A stretch of 64,000 nucleotides of DNA. Source: Verrucomicrobiota bacterium. GTDB lineage: Bacteria > Verrucomicrobiota > Verrucomicrobiia > Verrucomicrobiales > Verrucomicrobiaceae. Shown here in pieces: positions 7,441-16,096 of this stretch. Where the stretch lies: the NCBI GenBank assembly GCA_025360015.1, contig JANYCZ010000079.1, positions 62,001-126,000 on the forward strand. Reading direction: 5' to 3'. Every line of letters begins with the position of its first letter. The stretch's first letter is position 1. The notes under the pieces are model-generated. The model saw only the letters and a program-made list of their open reading frames with translations, did not search any database and was not told where the DNA came from. The translations under genes were made by a program, and so were the position numbers.

Positions 7441-8184
7441 CTACTGTACTCCCTTCATCCCCGCTGCTGCCAGCACGGCAGTCAGGTCTGGGGGTAGCGG
7501 AGCTTTGACACTGAACTGCTGCCCGGAGGCCGGGTGCTTCAGGCTCAATTCAGATGCATGCAGAAACAGCCGCTTGGCCAGAATGGTTTTGCGCAGCTTG
7601 CGGTTCAGATCGAAAGAGCCATAGACGTCATCTCCCACCAAGGGAAGCTGACGTGAGGCGGCCTGCACGCGGATCTGATGCGTCTTGCCGGTGATCAAAT
7701 CGACTTCGAGCAAAACGACGCGGTTGAGCGCATTGGCCTCAAGCACCCGGTATTTCGCTTCGGCATTCGGACGCGCCCCGTGCCGCACGGTAGTGCGCAC
7801 CTGGGTTTTAGCGTGCGCTGTAATCAGATGGTCCAGCCACACGCCTTCAGGTTTCACTGCATTACCGCTGCATAGGGCGAGGTATTTTTTGCGCACCAGC
7901 TCCGCCTCAAAGGCCGCGCGGCATGCGGCGGCCGTCTTTTCATCCTTGGCCCCTAGCAATACTCCAGAGGTGTCCTGATCGAGACGATGCAGCAGCCACA
8001 CGCTGCCCGCCGACGTTTTAAAGCAGCGCCGGTCCTGATCATAGCTGCCCTCAAACGCCGCCATCTGCGGCTTGCCCGCCTTGGGATTCGGATGCGAGAG
8101 CACGCCATGCGGCTTGTTCACCACGATGAGGAAACGATCCTCATGCAGAATGTCGCAGCGGGTCATGGAGGAGGCGGGTGTCAT
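7441..8184 (-). CDS. RluA-family RNA pseudouridine synthase
   Basis: 247 residues. It isomerises uridine to pseudouridine in rRNA or tRNA. The catalytic motif HRLDQDTSGVLL is present with the invariant Asp, after the substrate-proximal IVVNKPHGVLSHP. RVLEANALNRVVLLEVDLITGKTHQIRVQ matches the RluA core. There is no S4 domain. The start was placed at the ATG overlapping the stop codon of the upstream reductase gene (8181-8184), giving MTPASSMTRC; a longer frame has a non-conserved Arg-rich extension that reads antisense to coding sequence. The target base is not predictable from the sequence. Confidence 0.88.
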   Translation of the reverse strand: MTPASSMTRCDILHEDRFLIVVNKPHGVLSHPNPKAGKPQMAAFEGSYDQDRRCFKTSAGSVWLLHRLDQDTSGVLLGAKDEKTAAACRAAFEAELVRKKYLALCSGNAVKPEGVWLDHLITAHAKTQVRTTVRHGARPNAEAKYRVLEANALNRVVLLEVDLITGKTHQIRVQAASRQLPLVGDDVYGSFDLNRKLRKTILAKRLFLHASELSLKHPASGQQFSVKAPLPPDLTAVLAAAGMKGVQ

Positions 8185-9065
8185 TTCGGCTGATACTTCT
8201 GCACCAGATAATCTTCCAGCGCATCGTGCCAGTTGCGAATCTCTTCGCCAAGCAGGCCTTGGAGTTTTGCGTTGCTCATCACGGTCATCAATGGGCGTTG
8301 CGCCTTGAGCTGGGTGAGGCTGGCAAGCGTGACCGGCTGCACGCGGGTGGTTTTCACCGGCACTCCGAGCCGCTCGGCAATCGTGAGCGCGGCCTCGGCC
8401 CAGGAATGCCAGGAAGCGACGCCGCTGTTGCACAGGTGCAGCACTCCGCTGGTTGTCGGATGCCGGACAATGAGTTGTTCGATCCAGCCACAGATGTCTG
8501 CGTTGCTCGTCGGCACGGAGACTTTGTCTTCCACGGCGCTGAGGTCGTCGGTCAGCAAAGCACGCTGAATCATGCTGTCAGGATGGCTCGGTTTGTCGGG
8601 GCCAAACAGCCACGAAACACGTGCCACTAGCGCGCCAGGAGACACCTTCAGCACCGCCCGCTCACCGGCCAGCTTGGTGCGGCCATAGACATTGACGGGG
8701 GCCGTTTCATCCGCCTCACACCACAGGTCATGCGCAGCACCGCTGAACACGTAATCCGTGCTGAAGTGAATCATGCGTGCGCCACGTGCGTGGCAAGATT
8801 CAGCGATGATCTGCGGTGCCACCGCATTGGCCAGCAGCGCACGCTCTGGCAGCACTTCACAGGCATCTGGACTGGTCATGCCGGCGGCATTGAGCAGCAC
8901 ATCAAAGGGGTGTGCCTCCAGCCTGGCCGCGATGCTGTCTGGCTGCTCAAAATCCAACTCGCCTCGACCCCATGAAGTGGTGGCATATCCGGCAGATAAA
9001 TGGCGGTGCAAAGCACGGCCCAGACCACCGGTGGCGCCGAGAATGAGGATGCGGGGTGCTGGCAT
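8181..9065 (-). CDS. dTDP-4-dehydrorhamnose reductase-like SDR (RmlD family)
   Basis: 294 residues of the extended short-chain dehydrogenase fold. The Rossmann motif GATGGLG is near the N-terminus, FSTDYVFSG holds the catalytic Thr region, and the YGRTKLAGE segment supplies the Tyr-x-x-x-Lys pair. This pattern is typical of RmlD/RfbD, which makes dTDP-L-rhamnose, but the other rml genes are not in the window, so the substrate could be another nucleotide sugar. The start was set at the ATG giving MPAPRILILG. The stop overlaps the pseudouridine synthase start by 4 bp, implying one transcript. Confidence 0.8.
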   Translation of the reverse strand: MPAPRILILGATGGLGRALHRHLSAGYATTSWGRGELDFEQPDSIAARLEAHPFDVLLNAAGMTSPDACEVLPERALLANAVAPQIIAESCHARGARMIHFSTDYVFSGAAHDLWCEADETAPVNVYGRTKLAGERAVLKVSPGALVARVSWLFGPDKPSHPDSMIQRALLTDDLSAVEDKVSVPTSNADICGWIEQLIVRHPTTSGVLHLCNSGVASWHSWAEAALTIAERLGVPVKTTRVQPVTLASLTQLKAQRPLMTVMSNAKLQGLLGEEIRNWHDALEDYLVQKYQPK

Positions 9066-9144
9066 GGCGCATGCATGCCACGCCACCCGCACTTGCAAAG
9101 CCAAAAGGCATGCCCAAGATAGGCGCGCGACTGATTAAGGATGA

Positions 9145-10416
9145 ATGAGTGATGCACAGCCCAGGATTGTAATTATAGGCGCCGGCCTTGCGGGGCTGGC
9201 TTGTGCCCGCGTCCTGGCGGCGGCAGGCCGTCCGTTCACGATCTTAGAAGCCTCCGACGCCGTCGGCGGCCGCGTGCGCACCGACGTGGTGGAGGGCTTC
9301 CTGCTTGACCGTGGTTTCCAAATCTTCCTGCCAGCTTATCCTGAGGCAAAGCGCGTCCTGGACTACGATGCGCTCGATCTGCGGTCAATCTACCGTGGGG
9401 CGGACGTCTTCGTGAAGAACCGCTTCCACCGCATGGCGGATCCCCTGGCGCATCCGCTCACGGCGCTGAAAAACTTCAACGAAGCCATCGTCACCCTGCG
9501 GGACAAATGGACCACGCTGCTGCTGCGCAAAGAAGTTTTCGGCCTACGCGAGCCACCGAGCGGCATCGCTGAAATGGAGACTGAGGACTACTTGCGCGAC
9601 TTCGGCTTTTCCGAAAGCATGATCGACCGCTTCTTCCGCCCGTTCTTTGGCGGCGTGTTTCTGGAGAAGGATCTGCGCACCAGCGCACGCATGCTGCTTT
9701 TTTTGTTTGCCATGTTTGATCGTGGAGGCAGCGCGCTGCCGGCACGTGGCATGCAGGCCATCCCAGACCAGCTCGCCATGGCGCTGCCACCGGGAAGCCT
9801 GAGGTTGAATGCGCCCGTCTCCGCCGTGCGCGCCGGGGAAGTCACCCTGGCCACCGGCGAAGTGCTGCATGCCGCCCATGTGATTGTCGCAGTCAGTGAA
9901 GAAGTGGCGCACCGGCTGCTGCCTGCCGCAGGAAACACCCCTCTGCTGCCGAGCCGCTCCACCACCAGCATGTATTTTGCCACGGATGAGCTGCCGCCGG
10001 GAGATGCTATTCTGCATTTAGACGGAGATGGTCGTGGCCCGGTAAACAGCATCCTCGTCCTCTCGCGTGTCTCACCACACTACGCGCCGCGCGGGCAGCA
10101 TCTCATCTCCGCCTCCATCATTGGTGCGCCATCCAGCACGGAGCTGGAGCAGGTCGTGCGCGAACAGATGCGCAGCTGGTTTGGGGAGAACGTTGTCTCC
10201 AAATGGCGGCACCTGCGCACCTACCAGATTCGTCATGCACAACCCGAGAGCAGGCAGCTGCGGCTCGGTGACGGCCCGCTGGCCAGCATGATCCAGCCCG
10301 GCCTCTACCGCTGCGGCGACTGGTGCGAGCACGTCTCCATCAACGGGGCGCTGCTCAGCGGCCGTCGGTGCGGAGCGGCGGTAATGAAAGCGTTGGGAGA
10401 ACCGAGTCCAGAGTAG
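9145..10416 (+). CDS. FAD-dependent amine oxidase/phytoene desaturase-like oxidoreductase
   Basis: 423 residues. The N-terminal dinucleotide fold is clear: IVIIGAGLAGLACARVL, then EASDAVGGRVRTD, the GG motif of the amine oxidase/desaturase family. The C-terminal segment GLYRCGDWCEHVSINGALLSGR is the second FAD-binding region. It resembles the carotenoid/flavin monoamine oxidase-like proteins found across bacteria; the substrate is unknown. It is divergent from the RmlD-like gene with about 80 bp between starts. Its 3' end overlaps the opposing lipoprotein gene by 62 bp. Confidence 0.85.
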   Translation: MSDAQPRIVIIGAGLAGLACARVLAAAGRPFTILEASDAVGGRVRTDVVEGFLLDRGFQIFLPAYPEAKRVLDYDALDLRSIYRGADVFVKNRFHRMADPLAHPLTALKNFNEAIVTLRDKWTTLLLRKEVFGLREPPSGIAEMETEDYLRDFGFSESMIDRFFRPFFGGVFLEKDLRTSARMLLFLFAMFDRGGSALPARGMQAIPDQLAMALPPGSLRLNAPVSAVRAGEVTLATGEVLHAAHVIVAVSEEVAHRLLPAAGNTPLLPSRSTTSMYFATDELPPGDAILHLDGDGRGPVNSILVLSRVSPHYAPRGQHLISASIIGAPSSTELEQVVREQMRSWFGENVVSKWRHLRTYQIRHAQPESRQLRLGDGPLASMIQPGLYRCGDWCEHVSINGALLSGRRCGAAVMKALGEPSPE

Positions 10417-10828
10417 GCGTGGCAGGAGCCGCCTGCGTGGGCAGGGAAAAAGGATTGATGGTGGCAGCAGCATTGGCCAGCCGCACCTCCACCTTTGTCA
10501 CGCCATACTTGGCCGGATTCTTTGCAGCGATGGTGCGCAACTCCTGCGCGACGCCCTCAACATCGGCCCTGTTTTTGAGGTCGATGATGGTCACCGTGGT
10601 GAAGCCGGGACCGGCCTTTACGTCGATCTTATTTGCGGGCACCCCCATTTCCACGTGAATGAGTTTCTCCCAGTTGCTGCCATGCTGAAGGTCCTGCAGC
10701 GTGATGAGGCCTGCTTTGTGATAGCGCTGCTCTTCCTGCGAATCACCTGCGGACACAGAGGCGTCCGGCTTGTGCTGGCAGGCGGCGAGAGAGGCGAGGG
10801 CGACGAGGAGAAAAAAGCGGTGAATCAC
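10355..10828 (-). CDS. Putative lipoprotein with DUF-like C-terminus
   Basis: 157 residues starting at a GTG. The signal sequence MIHRFFLLVALASLAAC ends in a clear lipobox (LAAC), so it is probably anchored in a membrane by lipid. The mature part (residues 40-130) has an alternating pattern (KIDVKAGPGFTTVTIIDLKN, then YGVTKVEVRLANA) and ends in a proline-rich tail. No family recognised. The GTG overlaps the stop codon of the upstream acyltransferase (GTGA), so the two genes are probably translated together. The 3' end runs 62 bp into the convergent oxidoreductase gene. Confidence 0.75.
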   Translation of the reverse strand: MIHRFFLLVALASLAACQHKPDASVSAGDSQEEQRYHKAGLITLQDLQHGSNWEKLIHVEMGVPANKIDVKAGPGFTTVTIIDLKNRADVEGVAQELRTIAAKNPAKYGVTKVEVRLANAAATINPFSLPTQAAPATPTLDSVLPTLSLPPLRTDGR

Positions 10829-12039
10829 AGTTTGAGAAAGGCCTTCTGTTTATACAGCCACCAGCAGACCAGCCAAAGCACAAAAAGCACTCCGCAACGC
10901 TCAATGACCGGAGTCCAATACGCCGGGAAAGCCGTCTCCGGCAGGTGCTTGTGCAAATTTTCGGTGATCCAGCCCGCGCACAGGCTGTGCAGCAGGTAAA
11001 TCACGATGCTGTTCATGCCCACGACCACCAGTGGGAAAACCAGCCGCCGCAGGCCGATGATTTCCACCAGCCCGTAAAAGATCGAAAGCAGGATGAGCAC
11101 CCAGCCGCCGCTCAGAATGACCCATGAGGGAGTCCAGATGCGCTTCACCACGGGCAGCAGCGTGTACTGATCCAGCTGTGCTCCGACCACGGGCAGGACT
11201 TTGAGATCCAGCGCCGTGCCCGCCGCCACCAAGACAACGCCCATGATCAGCAGCGCGGCCCATTTGACCTTGTCCGTTTTGCGGCTGCGCATCAGGAAGC
11301 AGCCCGTGAGCGCACCCAGCAGCATGGTGGCGAGAGCGGGGATGAAGTTGAGCGTTTGATAGCCGCCCGGGTTGTACACGAACGGCTGCGCCTGCGGCAG
11401 TTGATTGAGCCACACACGGTCAAACGCAGCGGCGGCGTTGGTGTGGATGTTCCAATGCCCTGCAAAGCCTGGCAGGATGGCCTGCTCCGTGCCTTTCATG
11501 CCCGCGATGGCGGAAAGCTCCTCCGCCGTCGGCAGCGGGTGATGGATGAAAAACCAGGTGTATCCCACCAGGATCAAAATGATCCAGGCCAGCAGGTATT
11601 CCCACCCCAGGCGTGTGAGCAGAAAGAGTACAAAGTAGCCGAGCCCGATCTGCGCCAGCACATTGGTAAACAGAAAGACCGTGTGCTTGTCTCCGGCACG
11701 CGTGGCCAGCATCACGCCCAGGGCCACGAGCAGCACTGAGCGTGTGAGAGCGTGCCAGGCCATGCCAAAGAACGACTGCCCATGCTCACGCCGCTTTGCA
11801 TACGAAAAGGGCACCGCCATGCCGACCATGAACATGAAGCTCGGCTGGATGAGATCCCACAAAGAGCAGCCCTGCCAGGCCTGATGGGCAAACTGAGGAC
11901 TGATGAACTCCCAGACGGAGCCCGGATGAGCGGCTGCCATCTGCACGATGCCAAAGCCGCCAGAGGCCATCAGCAGCATGATGAACCCGCGAAAAGCATC
12001 GAGGGAAAGAAGGCGTTGGCTGGCGGTGGTTGGGCTCAT
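10825..12039 (-). CDS. DUF5009/NagX-like membrane acyltransferase (heparan-alpha-glucosaminide N-acetyltransferase type)
   Basis: 404 residues with about ten hydrophobic segments. It opens with RLLSLDAFRGFIMLLMASGG, the typical beginning of the COG4299/DUF5009 acyltransferases, with the conserved FRG motif and, later, QPSFMFMVGMAVPFS. These proteins resemble human HGSNAT, which moves acetyl groups across a membrane to glucosamine. In bacteria the acceptor is usually unknown, likely a sugar. Together with the coupled lipoprotein it suggests an envelope modification role. This is inference; the family assignment is good. Confidence 0.82.
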   Translation of the reverse strand: MSPTTASQRLLSLDAFRGFIMLLMASGGFGIVQMAAAHPGSVWEFISPQFAHQAWQGCSLWDLIQPSFMFMVGMAVPFSYAKRREHGQSFFGMAWHALTRSVLLVALGVMLATRAGDKHTVFLFTNVLAQIGLGYFVLFLLTRLGWEYLLAWIILILVGYTWFFIHHPLPTAEELSAIAGMKGTEQAILPGFAGHWNIHTNAAAAFDRVWLNQLPQAQPFVYNPGGYQTLNFIPALATMLLGALTGCFLMRSRKTDKVKWAALLIMGVVLVAAGTALDLKVLPVVGAQLDQYTLLPVVKRIWTPSWVILSGGWVLILLSIFYGLVEIIGLRRLVFPLVVVGMNSIVIYLLHSLCAGWITENLHKHLPETAFPAYWTPVIERCGVLFVLWLVCWWLYKQKAFLKL

Positions 12040-12096
12040 GGAGCAACCACAAACGCCACTGGCGCCCGCCTGCTATCGCGACCGCGCATGTATTGA

Positions 12097-12543
12097 TCAG
12101 GCGGCCTTGAGCACCTCGTGCGTATGGATCGCGGGATTGACGATATCACGCACGAACTGGGCAGGCTCGGCACCTGCGCCAAAGACATAGATCCGCGTCC
12201 GCAGGGTCAGCTTCTTGATTTCAAACCCTGGATTCTGGATGCTGCAGTAGTAATTGAGGATCATTTCTTTTTCCAGATCCAGCGCCGCGCCTTTCATCCC
12301 GTATTCCAGGACAAAGGCGGCTTTTTCAAACGCCGGCTGGCCGCCGATGCGGGCCTCCTGGCTGATGGAGTCGATCAAAACCTTGTCCACAAAAGCCTTC
12401 AGCGCCGCCTCATCCCCTTCGAATTCGATCTTGTACACCCGGCCCTCGCGATATTTCAGCGGCAGGGGATGCGGAGCGTACAGCAGCTTGTGACAGTCGC
12501 TTTCAGTGTCGAATTTACCGAGGATTTCAAAAATTTGGGTCAC
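12097..12543 (-). CDS. Conserved-looking hypothetical protein
   Basis: 148 residues from a GTG (MTQIFEILGKF). It is a soluble protein with mixed charge and no signal or membrane segment. KYREGRVYKIEFEGDEAALKAFVDKVL suggests a small alpha/beta domain like a ferredoxin-like fold. FVLEYGMKGAALDLEKEMI and KLTLRTRIYVFGAG follow. Codon use matches the neighbours, so it is probably real. The family is not recognised. It lies upstream of the acyltransferase gene on the same strand with 57 bp between them. Confidence 0.7.
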   Translation of the reverse strand: MTQIFEILGKFDTESDCHKLLYAPHPLPLKYREGRVYKIEFEGDEAALKAFVDKVLIDSISQEARIGGQPAFEKAAFVLEYGMKGAALDLEKEMILNYYCSIQNPGFEIKKLTLRTRIYVFGAGAEPAQFVRDIVNPAIHTHEVLKAA

Positions 12544-12664
12544 AGGGGGTGGCGGGGATGGTTGCCAGTCTTCCTAGCGAGAACACCCGCCAGCGCAAGC
12601 TCGCAGCCACCGGCTGTGAATCCCTCTTGCCTCCCCTGCCCCGGCCTGCTAGAACTGCACTGTT

Positions 12665-13168
12665 ATGCCGCGTATTCAATTCACCACCCCTGAAGGTGCC
12701 TCGGGCACCCTCGAACTCGACGCCGAACGCATGTCCGTAGGCCGTGCTGATGACAACCAGCTCATCATCGCGGAGGATTCCGTATCAAGTCACCACGGTG
12801 AATTTGCCTTCGACGGCAGCAGCTGGACGCTCACCGATCTCGGCTCCACCAACGGCACCAAAATCGGCGGCTCGCGTGTCGAGCACGTCAGCCTCACGCC
12901 CGGAGGTGCCTTTCAGCTCGGCAATGTGAACTGCGTTTTCGTCGGTGATGCCGAAGCAGAAGAAGACGCCTATTCCGCCCCGACCATCACGGTTTCCTCC
13001 CCATCCAGCGGCTACGGCAGCCACCCTTACAACGGCCGTCTGCGCAAGGGCTTTGGCCCGAAGGTGAAGCAAAAAAATCCAGGGGCGGCCCTGCTCATGC
13101 TCCTCGGAGTTGCCGGCCTACTGGCCTGTGGCGCTGCGGTTTATTTCGCCAATCAAATGGGAGCCTGA
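12665..13168 (+). CDS. FHA domain protein with C-terminal membrane anchor
   Basis: 167 residues. Residues 1-95 form a forkhead-associated domain that reads phosphothreonine: GRADDNQLIIAEDSVSSHHGEF contains the conserved GR, S and SxxH residues, and LTDLGSTNGTKIGG the NG motif. Residues about 137-165 make one hydrophobic segment (ALLMLLGVAGLLACGAAVYF) at the very C-terminus, so it is probably tail-anchored with the FHA domain in the cytoplasm. No Ser/Thr kinase gene is in the window. It may tether a phosphorylated partner to the membrane. Confidence 0.88.
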   Translation: MPRIQFTTPEGASGTLELDAERMSVGRADDNQLIIAEDSVSSHHGEFAFDGSSWTLTDLGSTNGTKIGGSRVEHVSLTPGGAFQLGNVNCVFVGDAEAEEDAYSAPTITVSSPSSGYGSHPYNGRLRKGFGPKVKQKNPGAALLMLLGVAGLLACGAAVYFANQMGA

Positions 13169-13308
13169 GACTGTCAAAAGCACGCGCTCGCGATCCCCGC
13201 TCCCGCCCGGAGCATTCCAGCGGCCCTGTCGGCTGCCATGGTACGGCTTGCGCGTCATGAAACCAACCTTTGCGGCTTCCTCATGCCGCCATTCCAAGAA
13301 AAGAATCC

Positions 13309-14580
13309 ATGTCTAATACAATCATTGTCGGCGCCCAGTGGGGCGATGAAGGAAAAGGTAAAATCGTTGATTACCTCACGGAGAACACAGACGTCGTCGT
13401 GCGTGCAGCCGGTGGGAACAATGCCGGCCACACCGTCATCAGCAACGGCAGCAAGTACATCCTGCATCTGATCCCTTCCGGCATCCTCTGGAAAGGTAAA
13501 ATCTGCGTCATCGGCAACGGCGTCGTCATGGATCCCACCGGACTGCTGGCAGAAATGGCCAAGCTGCGCGGCCAGGGCGTGACCATCACCCCGGAAAATC
13601 TCCTCATCAGCGAGACCGCCCATCTGGTGATGCCCTACCACCGCGGCCTGGACAAGGTGCGTGAAGCCAAACGTGGCGACAAGAAGATCGGCACCACGGG
13701 GCGCGGCATCGGCCCGGCCTATGCCGACAAAGTCGAGCGCGACGGCCTGCGCACCATCCTGATGACGCAGCCGGAGATCTTCGAAGAAGAGCTGCGTGAA
13801 CGCCTGGCCCGCCACAACGCCACGTTTGCGGAGCTCGGCGTCGAACTCATCCCCGTGGAAGAAACCGTGAAGGAAATGCTCGAAGCCGCCAAGACGCTGG
13901 CACCGCACATCACCAACACCACGGTTTACCTGCATGAAGCCATCAAGGCTGGCAAAAACCTACTCTTTGAAGGCGCGCAGGGCACCTACCTCGACATCGA
14001 CCACGGGACCTATCCCTTCGTCACCTCCTCAAACACCACCTCTGGCGGTGCCTGCACCGGCTCTGGCGTGCCTCCGCGCATGATCGACAAGGTCGTCGCT
14101 GTGGGCAAAGCCTACACCACCCGCGTCGGTAGCGGCCCCTTCGTCACCGAGAACGACGCCATCGGCGACATGCTGCACAACATGGGCCGCGAATTTGGCG
14201 CCACCACCGGCCGTGCCCGCCGCTGTGGCTGGCTGGACTCCGTGCTCGTGCGTTATGCCGTCATGATCAACGGGGCGGATGAACTCGCCATCACGAACCT
14301 CGATGGTCTCGACGGCCTGGACACCATCCAGATCTGCACCGCCTACACCCTGCGCGGCAAGACCATCCACTACCCGCCGAGCACCGCTGCCGACCTGGCG
14401 GCCTGCGTCCCTGTCTATGAAACCCACCAGGGCTGGAAGCAGGATCTCAGCGGCATCAAGAAGTTTTCCGACCTCCCGGAACTGGCGAAAGCCTACCTCA
14501 AACGCCTCGAAGAACTGACTGGAGCACGCGTCAGCCTCGTCGGCGTCGGGCCGGACCGGGAGCAGACTCTCGTCGCGTGA
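13309..14580 (+). CDS. purA: Adenylosuccinate synthetase
   Basis: 423 residues, normal length. PurA joins IMP and aspartate with GTP hydrolysis, the first committed step from IMP to AMP. The start was set at the ATG of MSNTIIVGAQ. Motifs: GAQWGDEGKGKIVDYL (GTP and IMP binding, catalytic Asp), AGHTVI with the catalytic His, GTTGRGIGPAYADK, LFEGAQGTYLDIDHGTYP and TTTGRARRCGWLD. All expected active-site residues are seen. The small ribosomal gene rpsU follows 75 bp downstream on the same strand and may share the transcript. Confidence 0.97.
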   Translation: MSNTIIVGAQWGDEGKGKIVDYLTENTDVVVRAAGGNNAGHTVISNGSKYILHLIPSGILWKGKICVIGNGVVMDPTGLLAEMAKLRGQGVTITPENLLISETAHLVMPYHRGLDKVREAKRGDKKIGTTGRGIGPAYADKVERDGLRTILMTQPEIFEEELRERLARHNATFAELGVELIPVEETVKEMLEAAKTLAPHITNTTVYLHEAIKAGKNLLFEGAQGTYLDIDHGTYPFVTSSNTTSGGACTGSGVPPRMIDKVVAVGKAYTTRVGSGPFVTENDAIGDMLHNMGREFGATTGRARRCGWLDSVLVRYAVMINGADELAITNLDGLDGLDTIQICTAYTLRGKTIHYPPSTAADLAACVPVYETHQGWKQDLSGIKKFSDLPELAKAYLKRLEELTGARVSLVGVGPDREQTLVA

Positions 14581-14655
14581 GGTCATATTCCATTTGACGC
14601 ACGCGCTCATTCCCCTATTTTCACACCCCTTTTCCCAAACCACCTAGACCCGTTT

Positions 14656-14889
14656 ATGACCGAAATTCAGATCCGCAAAGGCGAGCCCGTTGACCGCGCT
14701 CTCAAACGCCTCAAGACCCGCCTCGAAATGGACGGCATCCTTGAAGAAGTCCGCCGCCTGCGCGCGCATGAGACTCCCAAAGAACGCACCAAGCGCAAAG
14801 CCCGTGCATCTGCCAAGCGTGGCAAGATCCGCTATCGCTTCACCCTGCCAAAGGCCCCCGGCGCTCCCGAGTCGCCTGTTTCCGCATAA
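14656..14889 (+). CDS. rpsU: 30S ribosomal protein bS21
   Basis: 77 residues, highly basic. IQIRKGEPVDRALKRLKTRL is the bS21 signature and RRLRAHETPKERTKRKARAS the basic middle. It belongs to the small subunit near the 3' end of 16S rRNA and helps mRNA selection. The C-terminus has a short Pro/Ala tail not usual in E. coli. In E. coli rpsU heads the dnaG-rpoD operon; here it is 36 kb from them, behind purA. A strong intrinsic terminator follows at 14915-14942. Confidence 0.95.
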   Translation: MTEIQIRKGEPVDRALKRLKTRLEMDGILEEVRRLRAHETPKERTKRKARASAKRGKIRYRFTLPKAPGAPESPVSA

Positions 14890-14914
14890 TCCGGCACAGG
14901 GAAAAGAAACTTTG

Positions 14915-14942
14915 AAGGGCGGGCTCATCCCCGCCCTTTTTT
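14915..14942 (+). terminator. Intrinsic terminator of purA-rpsU
   Basis: A 9-bp GC-rich stem (AAGGGCGGG at 14915-14923 with CCCGCCCTT at 14930-14938) with a six-base loop, followed by six T residues that partly overlap the stem end. It begins 25 bp after the rpsU stop. Confidence 0.9.
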
Positions 14943-15088
14943 GTGCCTGCGTCGCATGAACAGACGTTGATCTGGTCAAGGCTGAGCCGGTCGAGAGGTC
15001 AAAACGCCACCTTGTTGACCTGCTGACTCTTTGACCTCGCCTTTCCCCTCTCCATCACTGTTAATTCCTGCCATCCCTTTTTGACCTC

Positions 15089-15973
15089 ATGAAACTCAAG
15101 CTCGATCTCGATGATTTTCGCGTGCCCGATGGCAAGCCGTTCCGCATTAAGAAGACCAAGACGAAGGTGAAGGACCTCTACAAGGACGAGGCGCACTACG
15201 AGTCTCTCATCGCCGAATTCCGCATGGAGATCGACGATCTGCAGCAGAAGATGTATGCGCAGGACCAGCAGGCGCTGCTGCTGGTGTTTCAGGCGATGGA
15301 CGCCGCCGGCAAGGACAGCACGATCAAGCATGTGATGAGCGGGGTGAACACGCAGGGCGTGGAGGTGCATGCCTTCAAGCGACCCACCTCCGACGAACTG
15401 GACCATGACTTCATGTGGCGCACCACCCGGGTGATGCCGGCGCGCGGGCGCATCGGCATTTTCAACCGCAGCTACTATGAAGAGGTGCTGGTGTGCCGTG
15501 TGAACCCAGAGATCGTGACCAAAACCCAGCGCCTGCCAGCCCATACCACGAAGGATCTCGACAAGCTGTTTGCCGACCGGCTCAAGGACATCCGCCACTA
15601 CGAGGCCTACTGCCACCGCAATGGCATCCTGATCCTCAAGTTCTTCCTCCATGTGTCCAAGGATGAGCAGAAGAAGCGCTTCCTGGCCCGCATCAACACG
15701 CCGAGCAAGAATTGGAAATTTGAAGAGGGTGATGTCGCTGAACGCGGCCACTGGAAAAAGTACATGGAGGCTTACGAAGATGCCATCCGTGAAACCTCCA
15801 CGGAGGACTGCCCCTGGTATGTCATCCCTGCGGATGACAAGAAGAACATGCGGCTGATCGTCAGCGCGGCGATCCTGAACGAGATGCAGAGCATGAAGCT
15901 GAAGTACCCTGAGCTGCCGCCGGAGCAGAAGAAGCACCTGCAGGCGGCGAAGCGGATGCTGGAGGCGGAGTAG
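15089..15973 (+). CDS. Polyphosphate kinase 2 family protein (PPK2)
   Basis: 294 residues. PPK2 enzymes transfer phosphate between polyphosphate and nucleotides. A Walker A-like segment, FQAMDAAGKDSTIKHV (Asp71 to Lys75), and a Walker B-like segment, RIGIFNRSYYEEVLVCRV, are present, as is the lid-type KRPTSDELDHDFMWR. Length and order fit a single-domain PPK2. Whether it prefers nucleoside mono- or diphosphates is not decidable by eye. It has its own upstream region of about 145 bp after the rpsU terminator, where the motif TTGACC occurs more than once. Confidence 0.9.
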   Translation: MKLKLDLDDFRVPDGKPFRIKKTKTKVKDLYKDEAHYESLIAEFRMEIDDLQQKMYAQDQQALLLVFQAMDAAGKDSTIKHVMSGVNTQGVEVHAFKRPTSDELDHDFMWRTTRVMPARGRIGIFNRSYYEEVLVCRVNPEIVTKTQRLPAHTTKDLDKLFADRLKDIRHYEAYCHRNGILILKFFLHVSKDEQKKRFLARINTPSKNWKFEEGDVAERGHWKKYMEAYEDAIRETSTEDCPWYVIPADDKKNMRLIVSAAILNEMQSMKLKYPELPPEQKKHLQAAKRMLEAE

Positions 15974-16051
15974 GAGGAATGACGAATAAATGACCCAGGG
16001 TGCTGGGCCTTTATGGGGCATTAGTAGTATCCGTCGGCTGATTGCCGAAGA

Positions 16052-16090
16052 ACCGCACATGGAATGTGCGGACCACTTCACGCTGGGCTG
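16052..16090. repeat. 39-bp direct repeat with CCGCACAT hairpin, copy 1
   Basis: Contains the perfect hairpin CCGCACAT-GGA-ATGTGCGG followed by ACCACTTCACG. The first 31 bases are identical to the copy at 19120-19158, and the remaining eight differ at two places. It lies just downstream of the heme-binding protein gene's stop codon. Confidence 0.85.
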
Positions 16091-16096
16091 CTTGTG

